From AWTP1-13 sp963775835 (GTDB taxonomy: Bacteria; Pseudomonadota; Alphaproteobacteria; Rhizobiales; Hyphomicrobiaceae), in assembly GCA_963775835.1 (NCBI GenBank), contig CAVZKV010000009.1, positions 62,001 to 126,000 of the forward strand: a stretch of DNA of 64,000 bases, read 5' to 3'. The notes beneath the pieces are model-generated. The model was not told where the DNA came from. It searched no databases and was given only the letters and a program-made list of their open reading frames with translations. Below are positions 8,106 through 16,943 of this stretch, in pieces; the stretch's first letter is position 1, and every line of letters begins with the position of its first letter. The position numbers and the translations under genes are program-made.

Positions 8106-9668
8106 ATGAACTGGCAGGAAGAGCTCGACGAGCTCAGGGCGCGCGAGCGCATGGCGCGTGAGATGGGCGGGCCCGACAAGGTACGCCGCCAACATGAAGG
8201 CGGACGGTTCACCGTGCGCGAGCGCATCGAGGCATTGATCGATGCCGGCAGCTTCCACGAGATTGGCGCCATTGCTGGCAAAGCCGATTACGATGCGGCC
8301 GGCGGCTTGCTCAGGCTTACGCCCTCGAACTGCGTGATGGGCCGGGCCCGCATTGAGGGGCGCCCCGTGGTCGTCGTGGGCGACGACTTCACGGTGCGCG
8401 GAGGGTCTGCCGACGCGACCATCCCGACCAAGCCGATCCTGGCGGAGCGCATGGCGGGCCAGCTGCGGCTGCCGATTATCCGCATCATCGAGGGCTCCGG
8501 CGGCGGCGGCTCGGTCAAGACCATCGAAACCTCGGGTCGGGCCAACTTGCCGGGCGGGCTCGGCCAGTCGAGCATCGGTTTTCAACTGCTGGCCGAGACC
8601 TTGTCCACTGTGCCCGTGGTGGCGCTGGGCTTGGGCTCGGTAGCGGGTCTTGGCGCCGCGCGGCTTGCCGCCAGTCACTATTCGGTGATGGCGAAAGGCA
8701 CTTCGGCAATGTTCGTGGCTGGGCCGCCGGTGGTGGCGCGCGCGGGCCAGCAGCTCGACAAGCAGACGCTCGGTGGCTGGGAAGTGCAGTGTCGGGCCGG
8801 CGCGGTGGATCACGCCGTCGAGACCGAACAAGAGGCGTTTCAATGCGCCCGTCGCTTTCTGTCCTATCTGCCAGCGTCGGCCTATGAGGTCGCCGCGCGA
8901 GGCGAACGCAGCGATCCGACCGACCGGCGCGAGGAGATGCTTTTCAGCGTCGTCCCGCGCGATCGGCGCAAGGTCTACCGCATGCGTCCGATCATCGAGG
9001 CGGTCGTCGACAGGGGCTCCCTGTTCGAGGTCGGCCGCATGTTCGGCCGCTCGATCATCACCGCCCTGGCGCGTCTGGACGGGTTGCCGGTGGCGGTCCT
9101 GGCGAGCGATCCGTATCACTACGGTGGTGCGTGGACCGCGGAGGCCTGCCAGAAGATTGTGCGCTTCGTGGACATGGCCGAGACCTTCCATCTGCCCGTG
9201 GTGTATCTGGCGGACTGTCCCGGCTTTCTGATCGGTTTGGAGGCGGAGCGCAGCGCCACGATCCGACACGGCGTGCGTGCCATGGCGGCCATCAATCAAT
9301 CGAGCGTGCCGTGGTGCACGATCATCGTGCGCAATGCCTTCGGCGTGGCCGGCGCGGCGCACGTGCCGGCCGGCCGCTTGGCCTTGCGCTATGCCTGGCT
9401 GTCCGGCTGGTGGGGATCGCTGCCGCTAGAGGGCGGGATCGAGGCCGCCTATCGCGCCGAAATCGATGCCGCGCCTGACCCTCAGGTGAAGCTGGCCGAG
9501 ATCGAGGCGCGGCTCAACCAACTCCGCTCGCCGTTCCGGACGGCCGAAGCGTTTTGGGTCGAGGAAATCATCGACCCGCGCGATACGCGCCGGCTGCTGT
9601 GCGAGTTTGCCAATCTCGCCGAACCCTTACGAACGCCGGGCTTGCGGGCATTTCCGATGCGCCCCTAG
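8106..9668 (+). CDS. Acyl-CoA carboxylase, carboxyltransferase (beta) subunit
   Basis: A 520-residue PccB/MmdA-type carboxyltransferase with both crotonase-fold halves. The N-half has the acyl-CoA site region RIIEGSGGGGSVKTIE and GSVAGLGAARLA; the C-half has VYLADCPGFLIGLEAE and VRNAFGVAGAAH, which bind carboxybiotin. It transfers CO2 from biotin to the alpha carbon of an acyl-CoA such as propionyl-CoA. No biotin carboxylase or biotin carrier gene is in this window, so the partner subunit must be encoded elsewhere. It is the last gene of the 5802-9668 run. The length is normal and no key loop is missing. Confidence 0.9.
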   Translation: MNWQEELDELRARERMAREMGGPDKVRRQHEGGRFTVRERIEALIDAGSFHEIGAIAGKADYDAAGGLLRLTPSNCVMGRARIEGRPVVVVGDDFTVRGGSADATIPTKPILAERMAGQLRLPIIRIIEGSGGGGSVKTIETSGRANLPGGLGQSSIGFQLLAETLSTVPVVALGLGSVAGLGAARLAASHYSVMAKGTSAMFVAGPPVVARAGQQLDKQTLGGWEVQCRAGAVDHAVETEQEAFQCARRFLSYLPASAYEVAARGERSDPTDRREEMLFSVVPRDRRKVYRMRPIIEAVVDRGSLFEVGRMFGRSIITALARLDGLPVAVLASDPYHYGGAWTAEACQKIVRFVDMAETFHLPVVYLADCPGFLIGLEAERSATIRHGVRAMAAINQSSVPWCTIIVRNAFGVAGAAHVPAGRLALRYAWLSGWWGSLPLEGGIEAAYRAEIDAAPDPQVKLAEIEARLNQLRSPFRTAEAFWVEEIIDPRDTRRLLCEFANLAEPLRTPGLRAFPMRP

Positions 9669-9807
9669 GCTCAGGGGCCCCCAGGATCACGGGCTCCCCG
9701 GGGGATCGCAGGGTTGCGTCCGCCGCCGGCGCAGGTATCGTTGCCGTTGGCTGCAAAGCGCGTGTTGAAGTGAGCAGGTTCGAAGGCCCCAATCGGGAGA
9801 GGCGAAC

Positions 9808-10680
9808 ATGGCCGTTGCGGTGAAGTTTCTGACCCCCGCCGTTGGCGCCGAGATCTTGGGCGTGGATCTGCGACGCCTGAGCGATGCGGAATTCGCAGAG
9901 ATTGCCAAAGTCTGGCACCAGCGGTCGGCCTTGCTGTTCCGCGCGCAGCAGATCGACGATGACGATCTCATAAGGTTCAGCCGCAGGTTTGGCGAGCTCG
10001 ATCCGCCGCCGAACCAAGAGCACGGGCGCCTCAGTCCGCCCGACTACCCGGACATTTACGTCGTCTCCAATGTGCTCGACGCCAGCGGCCAGCCGATCGG
10101 CGCGCTTGGGGCTGGGGAGGCGGTGTGGCATACGGACATGAGCTATCTGGAGCTGCCGCCCGACGCCTCCATGCTTTACGCCTTGGAAATTCCAGCAGAA
10201 GGCGGCGATACCTGGATCTGCGGCATGGAAGCCGCATGGGCGGCACTGCCCGAGGCCTTGAAGGAACAGCTGCGGGGCCGGCGTATCAAGCACGATGGCA
10301 CCTACAACAGCGGTGGTTTCCTGCGCCAAGGGGTTGAGCCCACCGACGATCCGCACAAGGCGCCCGGTGCCTGGCACCCGGCGGTGTGCCGGCATCCGGT
10401 GACAGGGGCCGCCAGTCTCTACCTCGGCCGGCGGCGCAATTCCTACGTCGAGGGCCTCAGCCCGGCGGCGTCGGCAGCGCTGCTCGATGCCTTGTGGGCC
10501 CATATCGACCGGGCCGAACTGCGCTACGAGCACAAATGGCGCGTGGGCGATCTGCTGTTGTGGGACAATCGCTCGACCATGCATAGACGCGATCCGTTTG
10601 ATCAGTCGGCGCGGCGCGTCATGCATCGCACCCAGATCAAAGGTGGACATCGGCCGCAAGCCCACCTGGCGGCGGCCTGA
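9808..10680 (+). CDS. TauD/TfdA-family Fe(II)/2-oxoglutarate dioxygenase
   Basis: A 290-residue double-stranded beta-helix dioxygenase. The metal triad is visible as H108 and D110 (WHTDMSY) and a distal His at about 259 (STMHRRDPFD); the ARRVMHR segment supplies the 2-oxoglutarate-binding arginines. Family members hydroxylate sulfonates, phenoxyacetates or other small acids, leading to C-heteroatom cleavage. The N-terminal GAEILGVDLRRL start is typical. It lies 139 bp after the carboxyltransferase and is probably a separate unit. The substrate is not predictable from sequence. Confidence 0.9.
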   Translation: MAVAVKFLTPAVGAEILGVDLRRLSDAEFAEIAKVWHQRSALLFRAQQIDDDDLIRFSRRFGELDPPPNQEHGRLSPPDYPDIYVVSNVLDASGQPIGALGAGEAVWHTDMSYLELPPDASMLYALEIPAEGGDTWICGMEAAWAALPEALKEQLRGRRIKHDGTYNSGGFLRQGVEPTDDPHKAPGAWHPAVCRHPVTGAASLYLGRRRNSYVEGLSPAASAALLDALWAHIDRAELRYEHKWRVGDLLLWDNRSTMHRRDPFDQSARRVMHRTQIKGGHRPQAHLAAA

Positions 10681-10823
10681 CCGGTTAGCCCCGAGCTCCA
10701 GCCCACGGACTTAGGCCGTCCGCATCCCTTGCGTCGGGCATCGCCGCCGGTCCCATCGCAAGCCCCGGATGGCCAGGGCGTTCTGGGGTGCGCGCCTTGA
10801 CCTTGACGGCCCCCGCCGCTGCG

Positions 10824-11930
10824 TCAACAGGCCTTGGCTTCTCGGCCCTCAGGATAAAGCCTTATGAGGCCTTCCGCCGTTGCGGGACCAATGCCGCGCT
10901 CCGTGATCAGCCCTGTAACGAGCCGCGCCGGCGTCACGTCAAAGGCATCATTGCGCGCGGGGCTGCCGGCGGCGGCGATCTCGACCGGCAGCACCTGTCC
11001 GTCCCTACTGCGCCCCGTCATGATGAGCACTTCGTCGGCGCTGCGCTCCTCGATTGGGATATCGGCGCCGGCGCTGAGCATCCAATCGATCGTGGAGCGC
11101 GGCACCGCCACGTAGAACGGCACGTCATTGTCCTTCGCCGCCAGGGCCTTGAGATAGGTCCCGATCTTATTGGCCACGTCGCCGTTGCTGGTGACGCGAT
11201 CGGCGCCGACAAAGCAAATGTCAACCAGTCCGCGCTGCATGAGATGCCCACCCGCATTGTCAACGATGATCGTATGCGGCACGCCGTGTGCGCCGAGCTC
11301 GTAGGCCGATAGTGCGGCCCCTTGATTGCGGGGGCGCGTCTCGTCCACCCACACATGCAGGGGCACGCCTGCGTCCCAGCTCTCGTAAATCGGCGCCAGG
11401 GCCGTGCCCCGATCCACGCATGCGAGCCAGCCGGCGTTGCAGTGGGTGAGAATGTTGACGCGCTCACCCGGCGGTTTGCGCGCCGCAATGGCATGCACGA
11501 GTTTGGCACCGTTGAGCCCAATCTGCCGATTTGTCTCAACATCCTCCTCGCAGATTTCTGCCGCCCGCCGATAGGCCGCCGCCACCCGGCGCTCGGGCGG
11601 CAGGTTGCGCACGGCCGTGCCCATCTCCGCAAGCGCCCAACGCAGATTGACGGCGGTCGGACGCTGCTCGGCGAGCAGCGCTAGGGCGTGAGCAAGCGCG
11701 GCTTCAGAGCTGTCGTGCCGCAAGGCCAGGCACACGCCATAGGCCGCCGTGGCACCGATCAGTGGGGCGCCGCGGACCTGCATGGTCTTGATGGCACGCG
11801 CAGCATCTGCAAGCGTCCTCAGCGCCACGACATTCAACGCGTGCGGCAGCTTCGTCTGGTCGATGATTTCCACCGACCAGCCGTCCGCCGCGACCCAGAT
11901 CGTGCGATAGGCCTTGCCGCCGATGTTCAT
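10824..11930 (-). CDS. mtnA: S-methyl-5-thioribose-1-phosphate isomerase
   Basis: A 368-residue protein of the eIF2B-like aldose-ketose isomerase family. Diagnostic segments are MQVRGAPLIGATAAYG, LTHCNAGWLA (the catalytic Cys region), and VGADRVTSNGDVANKIGTY with the catalytic Asp. It converts methylthioribose-1-phosphate to methylthioribulose-1-phosphate in methionine salvage. The reading frame is open for 64 more codons upstream, but the conserved family start begins at MNIGGKAYRTIW, and GGAGG lies 9 nt before that ATG at 11930. It lies downstream of apt on the same strand across a 410-bp gap. The pair covers the two products of methylthioadenosine phosphorolysis. Confidence 0.93.
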   Translation of the reverse strand: MNIGGKAYRTIWVAADGWSVEIIDQTKLPHALNVVALRTLADAARAIKTMQVRGAPLIGATAAYGVCLALRHDSSEAALAHALALLAEQRPTAVNLRWALAEMGTAVRNLPPERRVAAAYRRAAEICEEDVETNRQIGLNGAKLVHAIAARKPPGERVNILTHCNAGWLACVDRGTALAPIYESWDAGVPLHVWVDETRPRNQGAALSAYELGAHGVPHTIIVDNAGGHLMQRGLVDICFVGADRVTSNGDVANKIGTYLKALAAKDNDVPFYVAVPRSTIDWMLSAGADIPIEERSADEVLIMTGRSRDGQVLPVEIAAAGSPARNDAFDVTPARLVTGLITERGIGPATAEGLIRLYPEGREAKAC

Positions 11931-12340
11931 GCGCGAACGCCTCCAAAAATGCCAAAACGGGCCCTCTGCCTCGCAGGGGGGTGCCCAGCGCCGCGTCGCC
12001 GCCTCGCACCGGCAGGCCGGCGGCGGCGTGATGCGGTGCGTCCATGGCACGCCTCTCGCTCCAAGCATGTGCTCGCCAAGCATCTTGCTCAGGCGCAACG
12101 CTATATGGCGCGTTTTCAACAATCCGCAACATCTCCCTTGGGGCGCGAGAGCGTTGGCTGGGCGCGAGAGCGCCGCCGGGTCCGCGACCGCGCCGGCTGG
12201 AAGCGCGGGAGCACGGTGGTCGGGGCGCCGCAGCGCGGGGTTTTTGGGTCAGACGTCGGACGGGTCGGCAGTGTGCGGGGCCGTTCCCCGCGCCGCGGCG
12301 TCGCCTGCCCCCATCTTTTGCCGGTGCCCCTCGCCGGTTC
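11931..12340. other. 410-bp gap between apt and mtnA
   Basis: No credible gene. It is GC-rich with a short direct repeat, ggcgcgagagcg, occurring twice near 12137-12175. On the minus strand a TTGCGG-17 nt-ATATAG arrangement near 12104-12132 could be a weak mtnA promoter; this is only a pattern match. Confidence 0.4.
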
Positions 12341-12889
12341 CTAATGCCCTTCGAATGCCATCAGCGCATGGCACTTGATGCCGAGCGCGGCAAGCCGCTT
12401 GGCGCCGCCGAGCTCGGGCAAGTCGATGACGAAAGTCGCCCCGACGATTTCGCCGCCCGAGCGCTTGACCAGCTTGGCCGCCGCCTCCGCGGTACCGCCC
12501 GTGGCGATCAGATCATCGACGATAAGGATGCGCTCGCCCGGATCGATGGCATCCTCGTGCATTTCGATGATGTCGACGCCATATTCAAGCGTGTATTCCT
12601 GACCGATGGTCTTCCAGGGCAACTTGCCCTTTTTGCGGAAAGGCACGAAACCGCAACCGAGCCGGTCGGCAATGGCGCCGCCCAAAATAAAGCCGCGCGC
12701 CTCGATACCGGCCACGCCTTCGACGCCGGCATCGCCAAACGGCGCTGCCATCTGTTCGATCGCCGCCTTGAAACCCTTTGGGTTGCCCAACAGCGTGGTG
12801 ACGTCGCGGAACATCACACCCGGCTTGGGATAGTTCGGAATGGTGCGGATTAGGCTCTTTAGATCTGACACGCGTGGGCCCCCAATCAC
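12341..12889 (-). CDS. apt: Adenine phosphoribosyltransferase
   Basis: A protein of up to 182 residues of the type I phosphoribosyltransferase fold. The PRPP-binding motif is RILIVDDLIATGGTA; the N-terminal YPKPGVMFRDVTTLL and GIEARGFILGGAIADRLG are Apt signatures. It makes AMP from adenine and PRPP in the cytoplasm. Two GTG codons compete as start, at 12889 and 12871. The latter gives the common (M)SDLKSLIRTIPNYP beginning and has a G-rich stretch just upstream, so the true protein may be 176 residues. It lies upstream of mtnA, fitting recycling of adenine released from methylthioadenosine. Confidence 0.93.
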   Translation of the reverse strand: MIGGPRVSDLKSLIRTIPNYPKPGVMFRDVTTLLGNPKGFKAAIEQMAAPFGDAGVEGVAGIEARGFILGGAIADRLGCGFVPFRKKGKLPWKTIGQEYTLEYGVDIIEMHEDAIDPGERILIVDDLIATGGTAEAAAKLVKRSGGEIVGATFVIDLPELGGAKRLAALGIKCHALMAFEGH

Positions 12890-12917
12890 TTTGGGCAGTC
12901 ATAGCAAGCAGCCGTCG

Positions 12918-12973
12918 CCAGGAAAACTGGGCCAGGAAAACTGGGCCAGGAAAACTGGGCCAGGAAAACTGGC
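12918..12973. repeat. Four-copy 14-bp palindromic tandem repeat
   Basis: Four back-to-back copies of ccaggaaaactggg; the last copy ends in c. Each unit is itself an inverted repeat (CCAG...CTGG around GAAAA). It lies in the divergent promoter region between apt (minus) and the VOC gene (plus), about 30 bp upstream of apt's start. It could be a multi-site operator or a run of small hairpins. Confidence 0.9.
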
Positions 12974-13060
12974 CTGGATCCAGGCGCCGAATTGCGGCTT
13001 TCGATGCGCGCCGGCCGCGCTTACACTGGCGCCACCGACAAGACCGGAGCCAAGCACCCC

Positions 13061-13471
13061 ATGAAGATCAAGCTGCACCATGTCAACTTCTGCTCGACCA
13101 ATGTGCCGGCGCTCGATGCCTTTTACCGTGACGTGCTCGATCTTCAACCGGAACCTTCACTGGAGGCGGGGCGTATACTCGACAAGGACGGCTATCCCGG
13201 CCGGGTTGCCTTCCGCACGGACGGCACGACGCAATTTCACTTGGCGGAGAAGGATTTGGGGATCAATTTTCGCACCGGCCAGGCGATCAACCCGGTGGAG
13301 CGCGGCCACATAGCCTTCCGTACCGACGATATCGAGGCTTTCAAGAAACGCTTGAAGGAAAAGGGCATTCCCTATTCGGACTACGGCGCCTGGGCGATGC
13401 GAGGCTGGGAGCAGATCTTCTTCTACGACCCCGAAGGCAACGTCATCGAAGTGCATCAGGTCAAGGAGTGA
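13061..13471 (+). CDS. VOC-family protein (glyoxalase/dioxygenase fold)
   Basis: A 136-residue vicinal-oxygen-chelate protein with two beta-alpha-beta-beta-beta modules. Likely metal ligands are the His of KLHHVNF, the His of RGHIAFRTDD and the Glu of NVIEVHQ. Family members include glyoxalase I, fosfomycin-resistance enzymes and extradiol dioxygenases. The short length favours a lyase or transferase-like role, but the reaction is unknown. The ATG at 13061 (MKIKLHHVNF) matches the family start; the frame is open to 12992 but without a conserved extension. It is transcribed away from apt across the palindromic repeat block and converges on the GMC gene. Confidence 0.82.
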   Translation: MKIKLHHVNFCSTNVPALDAFYRDVLDLQPEPSLEAGRILDKDGYPGRVAFRTDGTTQFHLAEKDLGINFRTGQAINPVERGHIAFRTDDIEAFKKRLKEKGIPYSDYGAWAMRGWEQIFFYDPEGNVIEVHQVKE

Positions 13472-13559
13472 GCACGATCGAGGGCAGGGCCTCGAGCCGC
13501 GGGGGCGTGGCACGGGAGCACGCCCTCTCGCCGATGTCCGGCGCCGCGGCCGGTCTTGC

Positions 13560-15152
13560 TCACGCCGCGCTTCGGATCAAGTCTGCCGCCTTCTCTCCCA
13601 CCATGATCGCCGGTGCGTTCGTGTTCCCCGACGGCATGGTGGGAAAGATCGAGGCGTCGGCGATGCGCAGGCCTTCGAGCCCATAAACCTTGAGCCGTTC
13701 ATCCACCACCGCATTGGGCTCGCGTCCCATCCTGCAGGTGCCGATCGGGTGATAGGCCGTTTGCGAGTTATTGCGGATCCAAGCCAAGATCTCCGCGTCC
13801 GTCTCTACCTGCCGGCCAGGCGAATATTCCTCGCCGCGCAGCGCGTTCAATGGTTCGGCGCCGACGATGCGCCGGATCATGCGGAAGCCGTCGACCATGG
13901 CGCGCTGATCGATGGGGTCGGCCAGAAAATTGAAGCGAATTGCCGGTTGCGCGTCGGGATCGGCCGAGCGGATGTGGATGGAGCCCAGGCTTTCCGGTCG
14001 TAGCTGATAGACCGATACCGTCATGGAGGGGAAGTCCTGCAGCTTGCGCTGTTTGGGATCCTTAATGGCGTAGGGCACCAGGTGCATTTGCACGTCGGGT
14101 GTTGCCAATTCCGGACGCGTTCGGAGAAAGGCCAATAGGGGTGCCGACGGCAGGCTGAAGAAGCCGCCGCGCGTCACGAGATAGCGCAAAACTTCATTGG
14201 CCGCGCGCAGCCCGCGCGCCTTGTGATTATAGGACACCCGGGCGTCCTTCACCCGCCAGATGATGCGGGCATTGAGGTGATCACGGAAGTTTTCGCCCAC
14301 TGCCGGCAGGGCGTGCTTTACCTCGATGCCGTATTTTTTCAGGATCTCGGGCTTGCCGATCCCGGACAGTTCCAGCAGCTGCGGGGTGGCCACCGCGCCG
14401 GCGCACAGGATCACCTCGCGGCGGGCCCGTGCCTCCACCGTCTTGCCATGCCGCAGGTAGGTGATGCCGGTGCATCGCTTGCCGTCAAGGCACACCCGTC
14501 GCGATGGGGCATCGGTCACGATGTGCAGGTTGGGTCGTTTCATCGCCGGCTTGAGGTAGCAGTGGGCGACACTCATGCGCTGCCCGCGCCAGATACTGGC
14601 CTGTGTCTTGACCACCCCCTCCTGGTCCTCGCCGTTGTAATCGGAATTGAGCTTGTAGCCGGCGGCGACCGCCGCCTTGAACAATGCGTCGTAGAGCGGG
14701 TTCTGGTCGGGGACCTCCGACACGCTCAACGGACCGCCGACCCCACGCCCGTTGGCGGCACCTTTCTCGTAGTTCTCAATGCGCCGAAACAGCGGCGCCA
14801 CCTCCTGCCAGCTCCAGCCGCGCGCGCCCATCTGCGCCCAGGTGTCGTAATCGAGCGGCTGGCCACGTACCCACACCAGCCCGTTGATCGCGCTCGAACC
14901 CCCGAGCAACTTGCCGCGCGGAACCGGAATTGTGCGGTTAGCCGTGTTCTCCTCGGGTTCGGAGGCATACAGCCAGTTGGCACTGGCGTCGTTGATCAAG
15001 AGACCGAAACTGATGGGAAAGCGCGAGTAGGGGTGGCTGGCGCGTCCGGCTTCGACGAGCAGCACACGATTGCGCGGATTTTCGCTCAAGCGTGCCGCCA
15101 AGGCAGCGCCGGCTGAGCCGGCGCCGACGACAATGTAGTCGTACTCGTGCAT
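13560..15152 (-). CDS. GMC-family FAD oxidoreductase (choline dehydrogenase-like)
   Basis: A 530-residue glucose-methanol-choline oxidoreductase. The FAD dinucleotide motif YIVVGAGSAGAALAARL starts at residue 6. The GMC signature 1 region contains GGSSAINGLVWVRG and signature 2 contains GAVATPQLLELSGIG. The C-terminal active-site His is in YHPIGTCRMG and the His/Asn partner region is GNTNAPAIMVGEKAAD. It oxidises a primary or secondary alcohol to the carbonyl. The ATG at 15152 matches the family start; the frame extends upstream only as Arg-rich sequence. The P450 gene lies 175 bp upstream on the same strand, suggesting successive oxidation of one hydrophobic substrate. Confidence 0.92.
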   Translation of the reverse strand: MHEYDYIVVGAGSAGAALAARLSENPRNRVLLVEAGRASHPYSRFPISFGLLINDASANWLYASEPEENTANRTIPVPRGKLLGGSSAINGLVWVRGQPLDYDTWAQMGARGWSWQEVAPLFRRIENYEKGAANGRGVGGPLSVSEVPDQNPLYDALFKAAVAAGYKLNSDYNGEDQEGVVKTQASIWRGQRMSVAHCYLKPAMKRPNLHIVTDAPSRRVCLDGKRCTGITYLRHGKTVEARARREVILCAGAVATPQLLELSGIGKPEILKKYGIEVKHALPAVGENFRDHLNARIIWRVKDARVSYNHKARGLRAANEVLRYLVTRGGFFSLPSAPLLAFLRTRPELATPDVQMHLVPYAIKDPKQRKLQDFPSMTVSVYQLRPESLGSIHIRSADPDAQPAIRFNFLADPIDQRAMVDGFRMIRRIVGAEPLNALRGEEYSPGRQVETDAEILAWIRNNSQTAYHPIGTCRMGREPNAVVDERLKVYGLEGLRIADASIFPTMPSGNTNAPAIMVGEKAADLIRSAA

Positions 15153-15327
15153 CGATCTTGTTCCCCACAGTGCTGGGCGGCCTAATCTCGTCGCCCGTTG
15201 CCCCAAGCTCAGCCATGCCGATCGACCTAATGCCCTCGGTCGCCGGCTGCGGTCAAATACGTAAATCCAGGGACACCTGGGCTCGCCATGCCCGCCCCGC
15301 CGATCGGTTGCCCGCAGTTGCGATGCA

Positions 15328-16602
15328 TCAACCGACGCAAACAGGCAACGAAAGAAAGCCCCGAAAGCGCGCGCGGCCGCCGCGGACCGGCGCGCCGGCC
15401 AGGCGATAGCTTGGGAAACGTGCCAACAAGTGGCCGATGGCGATGCGACCCTCGAGGCGTGCAATGTTGAGGCCGGCGCAGACATGGGCACCCGAGCCAA
15501 ACGCCAGGTGCCGGTTCGGCTCCCGTGCGATGTCGAATAGATCCGGGTTTGCGAACTCGGCGGGGTCACGATTGGCGGCGCCAATACCGATGGTGAGGAA
15601 TGTACCGGCAGGCAACGCTACCCCGCCGACCTCGGCGGGCGCGCTGATCATGCGGTTGCCGAGCTGATTGGAGCTTTCGAAGCGCAAAATTTCCTCCACC
15701 GCCGAGCGGATCAGCGCCGGGTTGGTGATCAGCCGGGCTTTGGCCTCCGGCCATTCGAGTAAAGCGTAGAGCCCATTGCCGATCAGATTGGTGGTGGTCT
15801 CGTGGCCCGCATTCAGAATAAAGATGATGTTGTGCAACAGCTCAAGTTCCGACAGCTTCTCGGCGCTCCGCTCGCCCTGGATCAGCCGCGTCAGCACGTC
15901 GTGGTCCGGATCGCCGAGCTTGGCACGGCGGTCGGCAACCAGGCCTTTGAGGTAGTCGAGGAAATCGCGCACGGCGCACTCGCCGCGCAGTTGTTGTTCG
16001 GGGGTCAGCGGAGGTTCGAGGGCACCCAGGATGGCAAGCGACCAGTCCCGCAGCGGGCCGCGCTCCTGCCTGGGCACGCCCAGCAGGTTGCCGATCACCT
16101 CGACCGGCACCGCCGCGGCGAAGTCGGCGATGAGATCGCCGCCGCCCTGTTGGCCCAGACGATCGAGCAAGCTGTCGACCAGGTCGATCACGGGCTGTTC
16201 GAGGTCGGCGATGGCGCGCGGGGTGAAGGCGCCGGCAATGATTCTGCGTACGCGTGTGTGCAGAGGCGGATCATTGAAGACGAGGCTGGTGGTATGATGC
16301 TGATAAAGTAGGCTGTCGCCGTACTTGGGCCGAAACTCACGCTTTTTGTCGGACGAGAACAAGATCACGTCCTTGTAGACGGTCGCGCAGTCGACGTAGC
16401 GGGACAGGAAATAGCTGCCGTCGGGCAGGCGATACACCGGCGCGTGCGCGCGCAACGCATGATAGTAAGGATAGGGATTGGCGAAGTAGTCGGCCGGCAA
16501 CCGTCGCAAATCGAAAGTCAAGGCTGCCGAGCGGGCAGCGTCGGCGTCGGCAAAGTAAGCCGGCGCAGGTTGAGGCAGCGGCTGCTCGGCCGTCGGGCTC
16601 AT
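15328..16602 (-). CDS. Cytochrome P450
   Basis: A 424-residue soluble bacterial P450 with no membrane anchor. The I-helix oxygen-activation motif is AGHETT, the K-helix ExxR is EEILR, and the haem loop is FGSGAHVCAG with thiolate Cys at about 375. It should hydroxylate or epoxidise a hydrophobic substrate using electrons from a ferredoxin; no ferredoxin or reductase gene is in this window. GAGGAAG lies 8 nt before the ATG. It lies upstream of the GMC oxidoreductase on the same strand, so an alcohol made by the P450 could be oxidised by the GMC enzyme. The subfamily is not assigned. Confidence 0.93.
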   Translation of the reverse strand: MSPTAEQPLPQPAPAYFADADAARSAALTFDLRRLPADYFANPYPYYHALRAHAPVYRLPDGSYFLSRYVDCATVYKDVILFSSDKKREFRPKYGDSLLYQHHTTSLVFNDPPLHTRVRRIIAGAFTPRAIADLEQPVIDLVDSLLDRLGQQGGGDLIADFAAAVPVEVIGNLLGVPRQERGPLRDWSLAILGALEPPLTPEQQLRGECAVRDFLDYLKGLVADRRAKLGDPDHDVLTRLIQGERSAEKLSELELLHNIIFILNAGHETTTNLIGNGLYALLEWPEAKARLITNPALIRSAVEEILRFESSNQLGNRMISAPAEVGGVALPAGTFLTIGIGAANRDPAEFANPDLFDIAREPNRHLAFGSGAHVCAGLNIARLEGRIAIGHLLARFPSYRLAGAPVRGGRARFRGFLSLPVCVG

Positions 16603-16943
16603 TCTTGTCTTCCTCGCTACGAGGCCTCAGCCGCGGCGCACTTTCAATGTGCTAGCTTGCCGTGGCGCTCGCCGCGCTGGGCTTGGCCAGCCTAGCGGCC
16701 GCCCTGTTGGCCAAGCAAGAGGCCTGCGGGGCGCGGACTCAGTGCGCGGGCCACCTTTCGCGAGGCCGGCGCGAAACCTAGATCTCGCAACCCAAATTTG
16801 CCTTGGGGGCGCCGAGGTCGATTTGCCCCCCCGGCGCTCACTTGCGAGCGCGGCTTCTTCTCGTTGGCGGCGCCGTCGCCAGCGCTCACCCCAGGTATAC
16901 CCTACACGAAACGCTGCGGTCGCCGAACAACGCGCCGCCGACT
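16603..16943. other. 341-bp gap upstream of the P450, with an inverted repeat
   Basis: No gene seen. A perfect 9-bp inverted repeat, gcttggcca / tggccaagc (16681-16689 and 16708-16716, 18-nt spacer), sits about 80 bp upstream of the P450 start and may be an operator. Confidence 0.4.

Noticed and set aside
8073..9362. 429-codon open frame antisense to the carboxyltransferase
   Set aside because: Composition is His/Arg-rich and it mirrors a well-conserved enzyme on the other strand; a high-GC shadow frame.
12918..12973. CRISPR-like repeat
   Set aside because: Units are 14 bp and directly adjacent without spacers, and no cas genes are present.
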